Below, piece by piece: positions 46,232 through 55,036 of a stretch of 64,000 bases of DNA. The notes below the pieces were generated by a model that worked only from the letters and a program-made list of their open reading frames with translations, was not told where the DNA came from and searched no databases. Every line of letters starts with the position of its first letter. Position 1 is the stretch's first letter. The stretch lies in NCBI GenBank assembly GCA_947494805.1, contig CANLWK010000010.1, positions 29,836-93,835 of the forward strand, written 5' to 3'. The DNA comes from an uncultured Croceitalea sp. (GTDB lineage: Bacteria; Bacteroidota; Bacteroidia; Flavobacteriales; Flavobacteriaceae). Position numbers and translations under genes: made by a program.

Positions 46232-47425
46232 ATGCCACAAGTTTCCCAAAAGGGGTTGCAGATGCCATCCTCACCCATTCGCAAATTGGTTCCGTATGCC
46301 GAAGCGGCCAAAAAACAAGGAATCCATGTGATCCATCTCAATATTGGCCAACCAGATATCAAGACTCCAAAAATTGCACTGGACGCAGTTCGAAATAGCA
46401 ACATTGATGTTTTGGCCTATAGCCGTACAGAAGGTTCAGAAACCTATCGTGAAAAAATAGCCGCATATTATGCAAAACATGACATTCACGTTGGCCCCAA
46501 CGATATCATTGTGACCACAGGGGGGTCTGAGGCGCTCTCATTTACTATGGGCAGTATACTTGATGAAGGTGATGAAATTATTATTCCAGAGCCGTTCTAT
46601 GCCAATTACAATGGTTTTGCTACCGCAAATGGGGTAAACGTCGTGCCAATTATATCATCTATAGAGCGCAACTTTGCTTTGCCGCCAATAAATGAGTTTG
46701 AAAAAAAGATAACTTCAAAAACAAAGGCCATACTGATATGTAACCCCGGCAACCCGACCGGATATCTCTACGAGCACCATGAGATTGAACAATTGGTGGC
46801 TTTGGTAAAAAAACACAATTTATTTTTGGTTGCCGATGAAGTTTATCGTGAGTTCGCCTATGATGGTAAACAGCATCATTCCATTTTAAGGGAACCAGGT
46901 ATTGAAGACCATGCCATCGTTGTTGATTCGGTATCCAAACGTTACAGCATGTGCGGTGCACGAATAGGTTGCATTGTCTCAAAAAATAAGGAAGTTATGC
47001 AAACAGCAATGAAATTTGCCCAAGCTCGGCTTTCTCCACCTACATTGGCACAAATTGCAGGTGAAGCTGCCCTAGAGACACCGCAAAGCTATTTTGACGA
47101 TGTTATTACAGAATATGTATCTAGAAGAAACCTGTTGTTGACAGAACTTGAAAAAATAGATGGAATCAAAGTAGCTAAGCCTAGCGGTGCATTCTACTGC
47201 GTGGTCGAATTGCCAATTACGGATGCAGATGATTTTGCACAGTGGTTACTTGAAAGTTTCAATATCGATGGGGAAACCGTAATGGTTGCCCCGGCAGGAG
47301 GTTTTTACGCTTCTCAAGGTAAGGGCATCAATCAAATACGCATTGCTTATGTTCTGGAAAAAAACAGACTTAGAAAGGCGGTTCAAATTCTAAAAGAGGG
47401 CCTTAAAGAATATCGCAATAAGTGA
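46232..47425 (+). CDS. PLP-dependent aminotransferase (class I/II)
   Basis: A 397-residue fold-type I aminotransferase. The Schiff-base Lys is in VDSVSKRYSMCGARIG, and the pocket motifs LNIGQPDIKTP, NPGNPTGYLYE and RIAYVLEKNRL are clear. The family includes aspartate and related aminotransferases; the amino acid specificity cannot be read. An AAGGAG-like ribosome-binding stretch lies 7 bp upstream of the ATG, which is unusual for this genome. It overlaps murB by 4 bp. Confidence 0.9.
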   Translation: MPQVSQKGLQMPSSPIRKLVPYAEAAKKQGIHVIHLNIGQPDIKTPKIALDAVRNSNIDVLAYSRTEGSETYREKIAAYYAKHDIHVGPNDIIVTTGGSEALSFTMGSILDEGDEIIIPEPFYANYNGFATANGVNVVPIISSIERNFALPPINEFEKKITSKTKAILICNPGNPTGYLYEHHEIEQLVALVKKHNLFLVADEVYREFAYDGKQHHSILREPGIEDHAIVVDSVSKRYSMCGARIGCIVSKNKEVMQTAMKFAQARLSPPTLAQIAGEAALETPQSYFDDVITEYVSRRNLLLTELEKIDGIKVAKPSGAFYCVVELPITDADDFAQWLLESFNIDGETVMVAPAGGFYASQGKGINQIRIAYVLEKNRLRKAVQILKEGLKEYRNK

Positions 47426-48438
47426 ATATTCAAGAAAACATATCGCTAAAGCCTTATAATACCTTTGGTATCGATGTCAATGCCCGTTTTTTTGTTGAGA
47501 TAACTGGCCTTTTGCAATTACAACGCGTACTGCAATTATCAGCTTATCCGAACCGATTCATCTTAAGTGGTGGTAGCAATATGTTATTGACAAAAGACAT
47601 TGAAGCTTTGGTCATGCACATCAATCTTAAAGGTATTTCAAAAATTGGTGAACAAGACAATGAGGTTTTCATTAAAGTCATGGCTGGTGAAAACTGGCAT
47701 GAACTGGTGTTGTGGACCTTAGAACGTAATTATGGTGGTTTAGAAAACCTATCACTGATACCCGGAAACACGGGTACTGCTCCTATTCAGAATATTGGTG
47801 CCTATGGTGTGGAATTGAAAGATGTGTTCGAAAGTTGCGAAGCTATGCATATTGCAACGCAAGAATTGAAAGAATTTTCAAAAGAAGATTGCCAATTTGG
47901 GTATCGGGACTCAATTTTTAAGAATTCGGCCAAAGGCAAATATATCATCACATCAGTCACCTTGCGGCTCACTAAGGCAGAGCATAAATTATTGACCTTT
48001 TACGGAGCCATAGAAGAAGAATTGAAACACGAGCATATTGTACATCCAACCATTATCGATATTTCAAAGGCCGTAGTCACCATACGCAAGAGCAAATTGC
48101 CCGACCCCAAAGAAATTGGAAATAGTGGAAGTTTTTTTAAGAACCCCGTAGTTTCTAAAAAAACGTTTGACGCGTTTCGAAAGAAAAACCCAAATGCACC
48201 CTTTTATGAAATGGAAAACGGTTCGTATAAGATTCCCGCAGGCTGGTTAATAGAGCAATGTGGGTTTAAGGGCAAACGTTTTGGTGATGCCGGAGTGCAT
48301 GAAAAACAGGCATTGGTATTGGTCAATTACGGTACCGCAACAGGTGTAGAAATCTTTGATTTGGCAATGAGAATTCAAAAAACCGTAAAAGAAACATTTA
48401 ATATTGTAATTGCCCCAGAAGTTAACATAATAAGATAA
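47422..48438 (+). CDS. murB: UDP-N-acetylenolpyruvoylglucosamine reductase
   Basis: FAD enzyme that reduces the enolpyruvyl group to give UDP-MurNAc, second step of peptidoglycan synthesis. The 338 residues show LKPYNTFGID, SGGSNMLLT, LSLIPGNTGTAPIQNIGAYG, and GNSGSFFKNP with the catalytic Ser, plus a C-terminal PAGWLIEQCGFKG. A GTG start overlaps the TGA of the aminotransferase gene; there is no better ATG. Confidence 0.96.
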   Translation: MNIQENISLKPYNTFGIDVNARFFVEITGLLQLQRVLQLSAYPNRFILSGGSNMLLTKDIEALVMHINLKGISKIGEQDNEVFIKVMAGENWHELVLWTLERNYGGLENLSLIPGNTGTAPIQNIGAYGVELKDVFESCEAMHIATQELKEFSKEDCQFGYRDSIFKNSAKGKYIITSVTLRLTKAEHKLLTFYGAIEEELKHEHIVHPTIIDISKAVVTIRKSKLPDPKEIGNSGSFFKNPVVSKKTFDAFRKKNPNAPFYEMENGSYKIPAGWLIEQCGFKGKRFGDAGVHEKQALVLVNYGTATGVEIFDLAMRIQKTVKETFNIVIAPEVNIIR

Positions 48439-48470
48439 CCCCAGTAAACAAAGATGTTCACCGGGGTTAT
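48435..48470. terminator. Long hairpin downstream of murB
   Basis: An extended stem with arms 48435-48450 and 48455-48470 pairs 14 of 16 bases around a 4-base loop. It overlaps the murB stop codon. No U-tract follows, so it may be a terminator of another type or a processing site. Confidence 0.55.
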
Positions 48471-48632
48471 ACCAAACCAAACTAACCAAAAATTTATATA
48501 ATGTTAACTAAACTGTATTTTTTTAATCGCTGCTGTAAATAATCAATTTTATACTTTAGCGTTATCCTATTTACGAGCAAAAAGACGATTTGGATTTTTT
48601 CGAGTTCATTTTTTGTCTTTGAAAAATAGTTC

Positions 48633-49199
48633 ATGAGCACACTACTTGAAAAACACATTGTTGAATTATTGCAAGAACGTGACGAAAAAGCCATTTCGTT
48701 GTTATATGACAATTACGCCGACACCCTTTTCGGGGTCGCTTTCAAAGTAGTGAAAGATGAAGATCTCGCCCAAGATGTTGTGCAAGAGAGTTTTGTTAAA
48801 ATCTGGAAAAAAGCCGATTCTTACGATGTCACAAAAGCTAAGTTGTTTACATGGTTGTTCAGAATTACCCGAAATACGGCAATAGACAAATTACGGAGTG
48901 TCAACACAAAGTCGGATAAAGAAATCCAAATTGACGTTTCAGACGTATATAATTTAGGTGTGAACACAACGCGGCCAGAATTTATGGACGTAAAAGAACA
49001 CCTTGACAAGATTGAACCTAAGTATAAGATTGTGCTCGACGCCCTATTTTTTGAAGGCATGACACAACAAGAAGCGAGCGATGAACTGGATATTCCATTA
49101 GGAACCATCAAATCAAGGCTTAAAATAGGTTTAAGGGAATTACGTAAAATCTATGGTGCCTCAATGGTACTTTTATTGACTTTAAGTCTTCTATCATGA
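48633..49199 (+). CDS. ECF sigma factor (sigma-70 family)
   Basis: A 188-residue alternative sigma factor. Region 2 (AISLLYDNYADTLFGVAFKVVKDEDLAQDVVQESFVKIWK) and region 4 (YKIVLDALFFEGMTQQEASDELDIPLGTIKSRLKIGLREL) are intact. It is followed by an RskA-like anti-sigma gene overlapping by 4 bp, so it is a classic ECF/anti-ECF pair. The target genes are unknown; such pairs often respond to envelope stress. Confidence 0.93.
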   Translation: MSTLLEKHIVELLQERDEKAISLLYDNYADTLFGVAFKVVKDEDLAQDVVQESFVKIWKKADSYDVTKAKLFTWLFRITRNTAIDKLRSVNTKSDKEIQIDVSDVYNLGVNTTRPEFMDVKEHLDKIEPKYKIVLDALFFEGMTQQEASDELDIPLGTIKSRLKIGLRELRKIYGASMVLLLTLSLLS

Positions 49200-49954
49200 A
49201 GGAAAAGATAAAATATTTTTTAGATACCGATTTACTTGAGAAGTATCTACTTGGCGCAACCTCAACTGAAGAAGCGCTTCAGGTAGAGCGCTACATTGCC
49301 ATGTATCCTGAAGTTCGTAATACGTACAACGAACTTCAAGAAAATCTTGAGACTTTTGCCAAACTACACGCTTTGAAGGCTCCCGAGGGACTTAAAGAGC
49401 GTATATTGTTTAAAATTCGTCAAGAGAAACGTGGTCGAAGCAAGTTTTTTAAGTATGCCATAGCGGCCAGTATTGCGGCTTTTATCTTTGCCGGATCTTC
49501 ATACTTCTTCTATAATCAGAATAAAAACCTTCAAGAAGAAAACACTATTGTTACCAACAAGATCAAAGATCTTGAGATGGACATGAAGGTGCAGTTAGAA
49601 GATTTGAGAAACCAATATATTGTTTTGAACAATCCCAACACAAAGCGATACTCGGTTCGAGGCAATAAAAAGGCCAAGGAACTTAAGGCGGTTGCTTATG
49701 TGAACCCGGTAAAAAAACTATCCTATATAAATGTCAGCAACCTACCACAGCTACCTGAAAACCAGTGTTTTCAGATGTGGGCCGAAGTGAATGGTGAAAT
49801 GGTCAATCTGGGTATCATCAAACAATTTGAAGGTAAAGACAAATTGTTGGCCCTACCCTATGCCGATAATGCTGTGGGTTACATTACTATTGAGCCCCAA
49901 GGTGGTGCATCGACACCCAATGTTCAGAACATTGTAGCCAACATAACCTACTGA
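49196..49954 (+). CDS. RskA-like anti-sigma factor
   Basis: A 252-residue membrane protein that should hold the upstream sigma factor at the membrane. The N-terminal region (EKYLLGATSTEEALQVERYIAMYPEV) is a ZAS-like helical domain but without a HxxxCxxC zinc motif, so sensing is not zinc-based. One TM helix (residues about 83-105), a short coiled coil (QEENTIVTNKIKDLEMDMKVQLEDL) and a periplasmic RskA domain (NQCFQMWAEVNGEMVNLGII) follow. Release usually needs cleavage by site-1/site-2 proteases. Confidence 0.88.
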   Translation: MKEKIKYFLDTDLLEKYLLGATSTEEALQVERYIAMYPEVRNTYNELQENLETFAKLHALKAPEGLKERILFKIRQEKRGRSKFFKYAIAASIAAFIFAGSSYFFYNQNKNLQEENTIVTNKIKDLEMDMKVQLEDLRNQYIVLNNPNTKRYSVRGNKKAKELKAVAYVNPVKKLSYINVSNLPQLPENQCFQMWAEVNGEMVNLGIIKQFEGKDKLLALPYADNAVGYITIEPQGGASTPNVQNIVANITY

Positions 49955-50023
49955 TTTTACTAAACTGGTCATAATCTTGCTTTTCTTCATTGGCTATTTT
50001 GTAATTTTGCCAAAAGTATTTCA

Positions 50024-50233
50024 ATGAAGTTAGTTCTTTTAACCATTGGCCTCTTGGCATTGGCTTTTGCCGGTATCGCAATTAAAATATGGTCAAAAAA
50101 AGATGGCAAATTTGCAGGCACCTGTGCCAGCCAGAATCCATTTCTTAACAAAGAAGGTGAAGCCTGTGGCTTTTGTGGCAAACTGCCAGATGAGCAAGAT
50201 TGCCGAAAAGATGCGATTACCGAACTTCAATAG
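50024..50233 (+). CDS. Small Cys-rich single-TM protein
   Basis: A 69-residue protein with one TM helix (residues 2-20) and a positively charged stretch after it (WSKKDGK). The exposed part holds four Cys at residues 34, 48, 51 and 60 (pattern Cx13Cx2Cx8C), including CGFCGK. It is probably a metal or redox site. Similar small proteins occur in other flavobacteria. Its TAG stop overlaps the GTG start of the second ECF sigma gene. A sensor or anti-sigma role is a testable guess. Confidence 0.75.
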   Translation: MKLVLLTIGLLALAFAGIAIKIWSKKDGKFAGTCASQNPFLNKEGEACGFCGKLPDEQDCRKDAITELQ

Positions 50234-50826
50234 TGTTCATAAACATTCCATCCCCCACGCTTTTGAATAAGACGGAGCAACATCTCAAAGAAACTATTGC
50301 CAAAGCTAAAGCGGGCAATCAGATTGCTTTTAGCACGCTATTGGACCGCTTTTGGAACGATGTCTACGGATTTCAACTCATTCGTACTAAGAATGAAAAT
50401 GATGCAGAAGATATTACTATTCAAACATTTTCAAAGGCTTTTGACAAAATTCAAACCTTTGATGAATCATATGAGTTCAGCACATGGCTGATTACCATAT
50501 CAAAGAACATACACGTTGATCTCATCAGAAAACGAAAACGCAATGTACTGAGCGAATTGGAGCGTTCTAAAGGAGATGAAGCCCATAGGGTTCTTGATGA
50601 CAGTCCATCAGCCGAAGACAACTTGATTATTGAACAAAACCTTGCCTCTTTATTAAATCACATTAAAAAACTAAAGCCACACTACCAGCAGGTCATCAAT
50701 CTTAGGTATTTTAATGAAATGTCGTATGCTGAGATTGCCAATGAATTGGGTGAACCCGTGAACAATATCAAGGTAAAGTTACTTAGGGCCAAAAAACTAT
50801 TGGCAGAAATCATCAAGAACAAGTAG
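50233..50826 (+). CDS. Second ECF sigma factor
   Basis: A sigma-70 family ECF protein. Region 2 is NQIAFSTLLDRFWNDVYGFQLIR...DAEDITIQTFSKAFDKI, and region 4 LKPHYQQVINLRYFNEMSYAEIANELGEPVNNIKVKLLRAKKLL. No ATG lies before the homology; GTG at 50233 overlaps the preceding stop (TAGTG). A TTG at 50263 is the alternative, giving a protein that starts closer to the family norm. No anti-sigma gene follows; lipA is next after 58 bp. Confidence 0.88.
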   Translation: MFINIPSPTLLNKTEQHLKETIAKAKAGNQIAFSTLLDRFWNDVYGFQLIRTKNENDAEDITIQTFSKAFDKIQTFDESYEFSTWLITISKNIHVDLIRKRKRNVLSELERSKGDEAHRVLDDSPSAEDNLIIEQNLASLLNHIKKLKPHYQQVINLRYFNEMSYAEIANELGEPVNNIKVKLLRAKKLLAEIIKNK

Positions 50827-50859
50827 TGCTTTGATGATATGGCTTAAACCGCCATTTTG

Positions 50860-50867
50860 TATATTTG
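50860..50867 (+). promoter_or_regulatory. -7 box-like sequence upstream of lipA
   Basis: TATATTTG matches TAnnTTTG and ends 17 bases before the lipA ATG at 50885. A TTG exists 26 bases upstream, farther than usual, so only the -7 part supports it. Confidence 0.4.
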
Positions 50868-50884
50868 TATACTAAAAAATTGTT

Positions 50885-51763
50885 ATGGGTACCAGTGTTG
50901 AAGCACATGTGATTCCACCAAAGAAAGGCAAACCTAAATGGTTGCGCGTTAAACTTCCTACAGGTAAAAAATACACACAGTTAAGGGGTCTTGTTGACAA
51001 GTATGACCTCCATACCATCTGTACTTCAGGCAGTTGCCCTAATATGGGAGAATGCTGGGGCGAAGGTACCGCCACCTTTATGATTTTAGGCAACATCTGT
51101 ACTCGGTCCTGCGGCTTCTGCGGTGTCAAGACCGGTCGGCCTGATAGCGTAGATTGGGCAGAGCCAGAAAAAGTGGCACGTTCCATAAAAATTATGCAAA
51201 TCAAACATGCGGTATTGACATCGGTCGACCGAGATGATCTAAAAGACATGGGGTCAATTATCTGGGCGGAAACGGTCAAAGCGGTACGACGAATGAATCC
51301 TGAAACCACTTTAGAAACTTTGATTCCTGATTTTCAGGGCATCGAAACCCATCTTGACCGAATTCTATCCGTACATCCTGAAGTAATATCACACAACATG
51401 GAAACCGTCCGGCGCTTGACTCGTGAAGTGCGTATACAGGCAAAATATGACCGTAGTCTTGGTGTCTTGAAATATCTAAAGGACAATGGCGCAAATCGTA
51501 CCAAATCAGGTATAATGTTGGGTCTTGGTGAATTTGAAGAAGAAGTGATTGAAACCATGAGAGATTTGAGGGATGCCAATGTTGATGTTGTTACCATAGG
51601 TCAATACTTGCAGCCTTCAAAAAAGCATTTGCCCGTCAAAGAGTTTATTTTACCAGAACAGTTCAAAAAGTATGAAGAAATCGGCTTGAAAATGGGTTTC
51701 AGACATGTGGAAAGTGGTGCTTTGGTAAGATCTTCGTACAAGGCTCATAAACATATCAACTAA
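50885..51763 (+). CDS. lipA: Lipoyl synthase
   Basis: Radical-SAM enzyme that inserts two sulfurs into octanoyl groups on carrier proteins. Two [4Fe-4S] motifs are present: Cys46/51/57 ([12 protein letters not shown]) and the radical-SAM Cys72/76/79 (CTRSCGFC). The 292 residues include VTSVDRDDL and HNMETV near the active site, and SSYKAHKHI at the end. Length normal. Confidence 0.97.
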   Translation: MGTSVEAHVIPPKKGKPKWLRVKLPTGKKYTQLRGLVDKYDLHTICTSGSCPNMGECWGEGTATFMILGNICTRSCGFCGVKTGRPDSVDWAEPEKVARSIKIMQIKHAVLTSVDRDDLKDMGSIIWAETVKAVRRMNPETTLETLIPDFQGIETHLDRILSVHPEVISHNMETVRRLTREVRIQAKYDRSLGVLKYLKDNGANRTKSGIMLGLGEFEEEVIETMRDLRDANVDVVTIGQYLQPSKKHLPVKEFILPEQFKKYEEIGLKMGFRHVESGALVRSSYKAHKHIN

Positions 51764-51806
51764 AAGCTCCAACAGCAACCTTTTCAACTGAATCTCTTTT
51801 AAAGCT

Positions 51807-52817
51807 ATGGGTAAAATAAACATTGGCATCAATGGTTTTGGTAGAATCGGGAGGACACTTTTTAGATTGCTTTCAGAACACAAAGATTTAAATGTTGTAG
51901 CCATCAATGACATGGCCGACGCCAAAACGCTTGCCCATTTGGTCAAGTACGATAGCATACACGGTCAGTTCTCAAAAGAAATCTTGGCTGAAAAAGATGC
52001 CATTTTATTTAATGGCAAGACAATAGCGGTACTAAATCATGAGCATCCAAAAGATATTCAATGGGATAAGTACAATGTGGATATTGCCATAGAGGCAACT
52101 GGAAAGTTCAAATTCCGGAAAGACCTTGATTTTCATTTGAAGAATGGCGCTCAAAAAGTTATACTTTCCGTTCCACCAGTTCATGATGATATCAAAATGA
52201 TCGTTTATGGCGTCAATGAAGAATCATTGGACCAAAACGATCATATTATCTCAAACGCCTCATGTACTACAAACAACGCCGCCCCTATGATTAAGGTAAT
52301 TAAGGAGTTATGCGGAATCGAACAGGCGTATATTACGACAGTACACTCGTATACCTCAGACCAAAGTGTACACGACAAGCCCCATCGTGACCTACGCCGG
52401 GCAAGAGCGGCCAGTCAATCCATTATACCGACAACAACAGGAGCCGCAAAGGCATTGACCAGAATATTTCCTGATTTGGCAGATGTTATTGGTGGATGCG
52501 GCATTAGGGTTCCCGTACCAAACGGTTCCTTGACAGACATTACGTTCAATGTAAAAAGACAAACCTCGATTGAAGAAATAAATGCCGCTTTTTCAAAGAT
52601 TTCTGAAAGTGATTTAAAAAACGTACTTTACTACACTGAAGACCCAATAGTTTCTATCGATATAAACAATAGTTACCACTCTTGTACGTTTGATTCTCAA
52701 ATGACTTCTGTTATCGGTAAAATGGTGAAGATAATTGGCTGGTATGATAACGAAACAGGATATAGTGCACGAATTATTGACCTAATTAAATTGCTTAGCA
52801 ACAAAAACTACGTTTGA
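51807..52817 (+). CDS. gap: Glyceraldehyde-3-phosphate dehydrogenase
   Basis: Type I GAPDH of glycolysis or gluconeogenesis. NAD-binding INGFGRIGR at 8-16, catalytic Cys153 in SNASCTTNNAAP, and WYDNETGYSARI near the end. Asp35 after the second strand (INDMADA) suggests NAD over NADP. Length 336. Gene end overlaps the next kinase frame by 4 bp. Confidence 0.96.
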   Translation: MGKINIGINGFGRIGRTLFRLLSEHKDLNVVAINDMADAKTLAHLVKYDSIHGQFSKEILAEKDAILFNGKTIAVLNHEHPKDIQWDKYNVDIAIEATGKFKFRKDLDFHLKNGAQKVILSVPPVHDDIKMIVYGVNEESLDQNDHIISNASCTTNNAAPMIKVIKELCGIEQAYITTVHSYTSDQSVHDKPHRDLRRARAASQSIIPTTTGAAKALTRIFPDLADVIGGCGIRVPVPNGSLTDITFNVKRQTSIEEINAAFSKISESDLKNVLYYTEDPIVSIDINNSYHSCTFDSQMTSVIGKMVKIIGWYDNETGYSARIIDLIKLLSNKNYV

Positions 52818-55036
52818 GTCTAATAGGTTCACATAAAACAATTGCAAATCAATTGTTTCTGTTACTTTTTGTTTTCCTTTCATCCTTTGGGTTAAAAGGA
52901 CAGGATACTACTTCCCAAAATAAAGCTATTGAGACCTACTATGACGAGGCGCGTATTTTCAGGCATCAAAGCAATCTCTCAGAAGCACTAAAAGCATTGA
53001 ACCAAGCCGCTAAAATCGCTGAAGAAAAAGAAGATATAAAAGCGCTCTTGGATACCTATCATAAGTTTTCACTGCTTTACTTAGAATTGGGAGACACACA
53101 GACCACGCTTTTTTATTGGGATAGGGCCTCAGTGCTATTAAAGGACATAGAGTACCCCTATGCAGATGCCGTTCATAAATACATTGAAGCTTCACTGCTC
53201 TTTCGAGACAAAAACCGTTATCAAGCAAGGTTAAAACTTGAAGAGGCACGACAACTCAACAATGACAAAAATCTTTTGAACAATCTATTGCTTCTCGAGG
53301 CCGATATATTTGCAGAACTTGAAAGCTTTGAAGAGGCATCAACAAACTACAATGCCCTTTTGGTCAATTCTGATGAAAAAGAACGTGCATTCTTGGCCAC
53401 TAAGGCAAATATCGGATTGGCAAAGCTTTATAAACAACAAGAGAATCCGGAAGAGAGCGTAAAACATGCCCAGGCGGCACTGGAGCTTTCAAAAAAGCAT
53501 AGTTTTTTTGGTCAAAAAATGCAGGCCAATGTATTTCTTACAGCGGCCTATGAAGATTTAGGTAAATACAACTCGGCTTTAGTGCACCACAGGTACTTGA
53601 TGGAAATGAAGGATTCTTTGTTTACGATTGAACGTTTAAAGCAAGAGAACAAAACAGCTGAAGAGATACGCTTTAAGCAACAGACGACCATAATCAATGA
53701 CCTGCAATCAAAAAATGAGGAGTTGAACCAGTCTGCGAACAGATCTGAGATCACTGCGATTCTGGCCTCTGCCTTCTTGACCATTATTTCAATTTTAGCG
53801 GTTTCACTGTTTCGAAACAACCAGATAAAGCTCAAGACCAATGACCTTTTGCAAACCAAGAACAAAGAGTTAGAGACGGCGCGCGACGCAGCAGTACTAG
53901 CTATGGAAGCTAAGACCAATTTTCTTTCTACGGTCACCCATGAGCTAAGAACACCTCTTTACGCCGTCACCGGTTTGACCCATTTGCTTTTGGACGAAGA
54001 TCCTGCGGACCACCAGAAAGAACATCTAAAATCGCTTAAATTCTCAGGAGATTACCTTTTGAATTTCATTAATGATATTCTTCAGATCAATAAGATTGAT
54101 GCAGACAAACTAGAACCTTTGAGCATAGAGTTCAAACTAAAAAAAGTATTGACCGATGTCATCGATTCATTACAACAAAACGCAAAAGACAACAATACTA
54201 AAATAGTCTTAGATTATGACAACAACATTCCGTTAAACCTACTTGGCGACCCACTAAAGCTATCACAAATCATAATCAACTTGGTAGGCAATGCCCTTAA
54301 GTTTACCAAAGATGGCCAAGTTGATGTCATCGCAAAACTAAAAGATAAGAATGAAGAAAACCTTACCGTTTATTTTGAAGTTAAGGATACGGGTATCGGT
54401 ATTTCTGAAGAACAACAGAAAAACATCTTTGATAGTTTTGAGCAAGGTTCGGTGCAGATCAACCGGGAATATGGTGGCACCGGTCTGGGCCTTACCATTG
54501 TGAAGAGTTTATTGGGACTGTTCGATAGCAAAATACATTTAAAGAGTGAACTTGGTATAGGTAGTTCGTTCTTTTTTGATTTAGAATTGAAGTCAGATGA
54601 AAACGCGCTAGAAGATATTCCTTTTGAGTTAACAGTTGAAGACTTTGACTTTGCTGGGCTACATGTTTTGATTGTTGAAGACAACAAAATCAATCAGGTC
54701 ATCACCAAAAAAATGCTCAATAAAAAAGAAATTACCTGTGATATCGCCAATAATGGAAATGAAGCTATCGATGCAGCGAAGACCAAAAAGTATGATGCCA
54801 TTTTGATGGATATTCATATGCCGGGCATCAGTGGAACAGAAGCTACCGTTCAAATTCGAAAGTTTGATCCAGATATCCCGATTATAGCATTGACGGCAAT
54901 CTCTATGGACGATAGTCTTGATGAATTTTACGCCGCCGGATGCAATGCCGTCGTTACCAAACCATTTAAACCTGAAGTTTTCTATCAAAAAATTGGTGAG
55001 AACATTTTCAAAACCAAGCTTACCGATAATGCTTAA
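52814..55036 (+). CDS. Hybrid histidine kinase with TPR sensor
   Basis: A 740-residue hybrid kinase. Signal or TM at the N-terminus (NQLFLLLFVFLSSFG), TPR-type helices about 30-265, a second TM near residues 315-333, phosphoacceptor His376 in TVTHELRTPLY, HATPase with NLVGNALKFTKDG and GTGLGLTI, and a receiver with Asp666 in AILMDIHMPG. The first start codon is a TTG (52814), sharing bases with the gap stop codon, and no ATG is available before the signal region. Its 3' end overlaps the convergent lpxK by 17 bp. Confidence 0.88.
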   Translation: MSLIGSHKTIANQLFLLLFVFLSSFGLKGQDTTSQNKAIETYYDEARIFRHQSNLSEALKALNQAAKIAEEKEDIKALLDTYHKFSLLYLELGDTQTTLFYWDRASVLLKDIEYPYADAVHKYIEASLLFRDKNRYQARLKLEEARQLNNDKNLLNNLLLLEADIFAELESFEEASTNYNALLVNSDEKERAFLATKANIGLAKLYKQQENPEESVKHAQAALELSKKHSFFGQKMQANVFLTAAYEDLGKYNSALVHHRYLMEMKDSLFTIERLKQENKTAEEIRFKQQTTIINDLQSKNEELNQSANRSEITAILASAFLTIISILAVSLFRNNQIKLKTNDLLQTKNKELETARDAAVLAMEAKTNFLSTVTHELRTPLYAVTGLTHLLLDEDPADHQKEHLKSLKFSGDYLLNFINDILQINKIDADKLEPLSIEFKLKKVLTDVIDSLQQNAKDNNTKIVLDYDNNIPLNLLGDPLKLSQIIINLVGNALKFTKDGQVDVIAKLKDKNEENLTVYFEVKDTGIGISEEQQKNIFDSFEQGSVQINREYGGTGLGLTIVKSLLGLFDSKIHLKSELGIGSSFFFDLELKSDENALEDIPFELTVEDFDFAGLHVLIVEDNKINQVITKKMLNKKEITCDIANNGNEAIDAAKTKKYDAILMDIHMPGISGTEATVQIRKFDPDIPIIALTAISMDDSLDEFYAAGCNAVVTKPFKPEVFYQKIGENIFKTKLTDNA

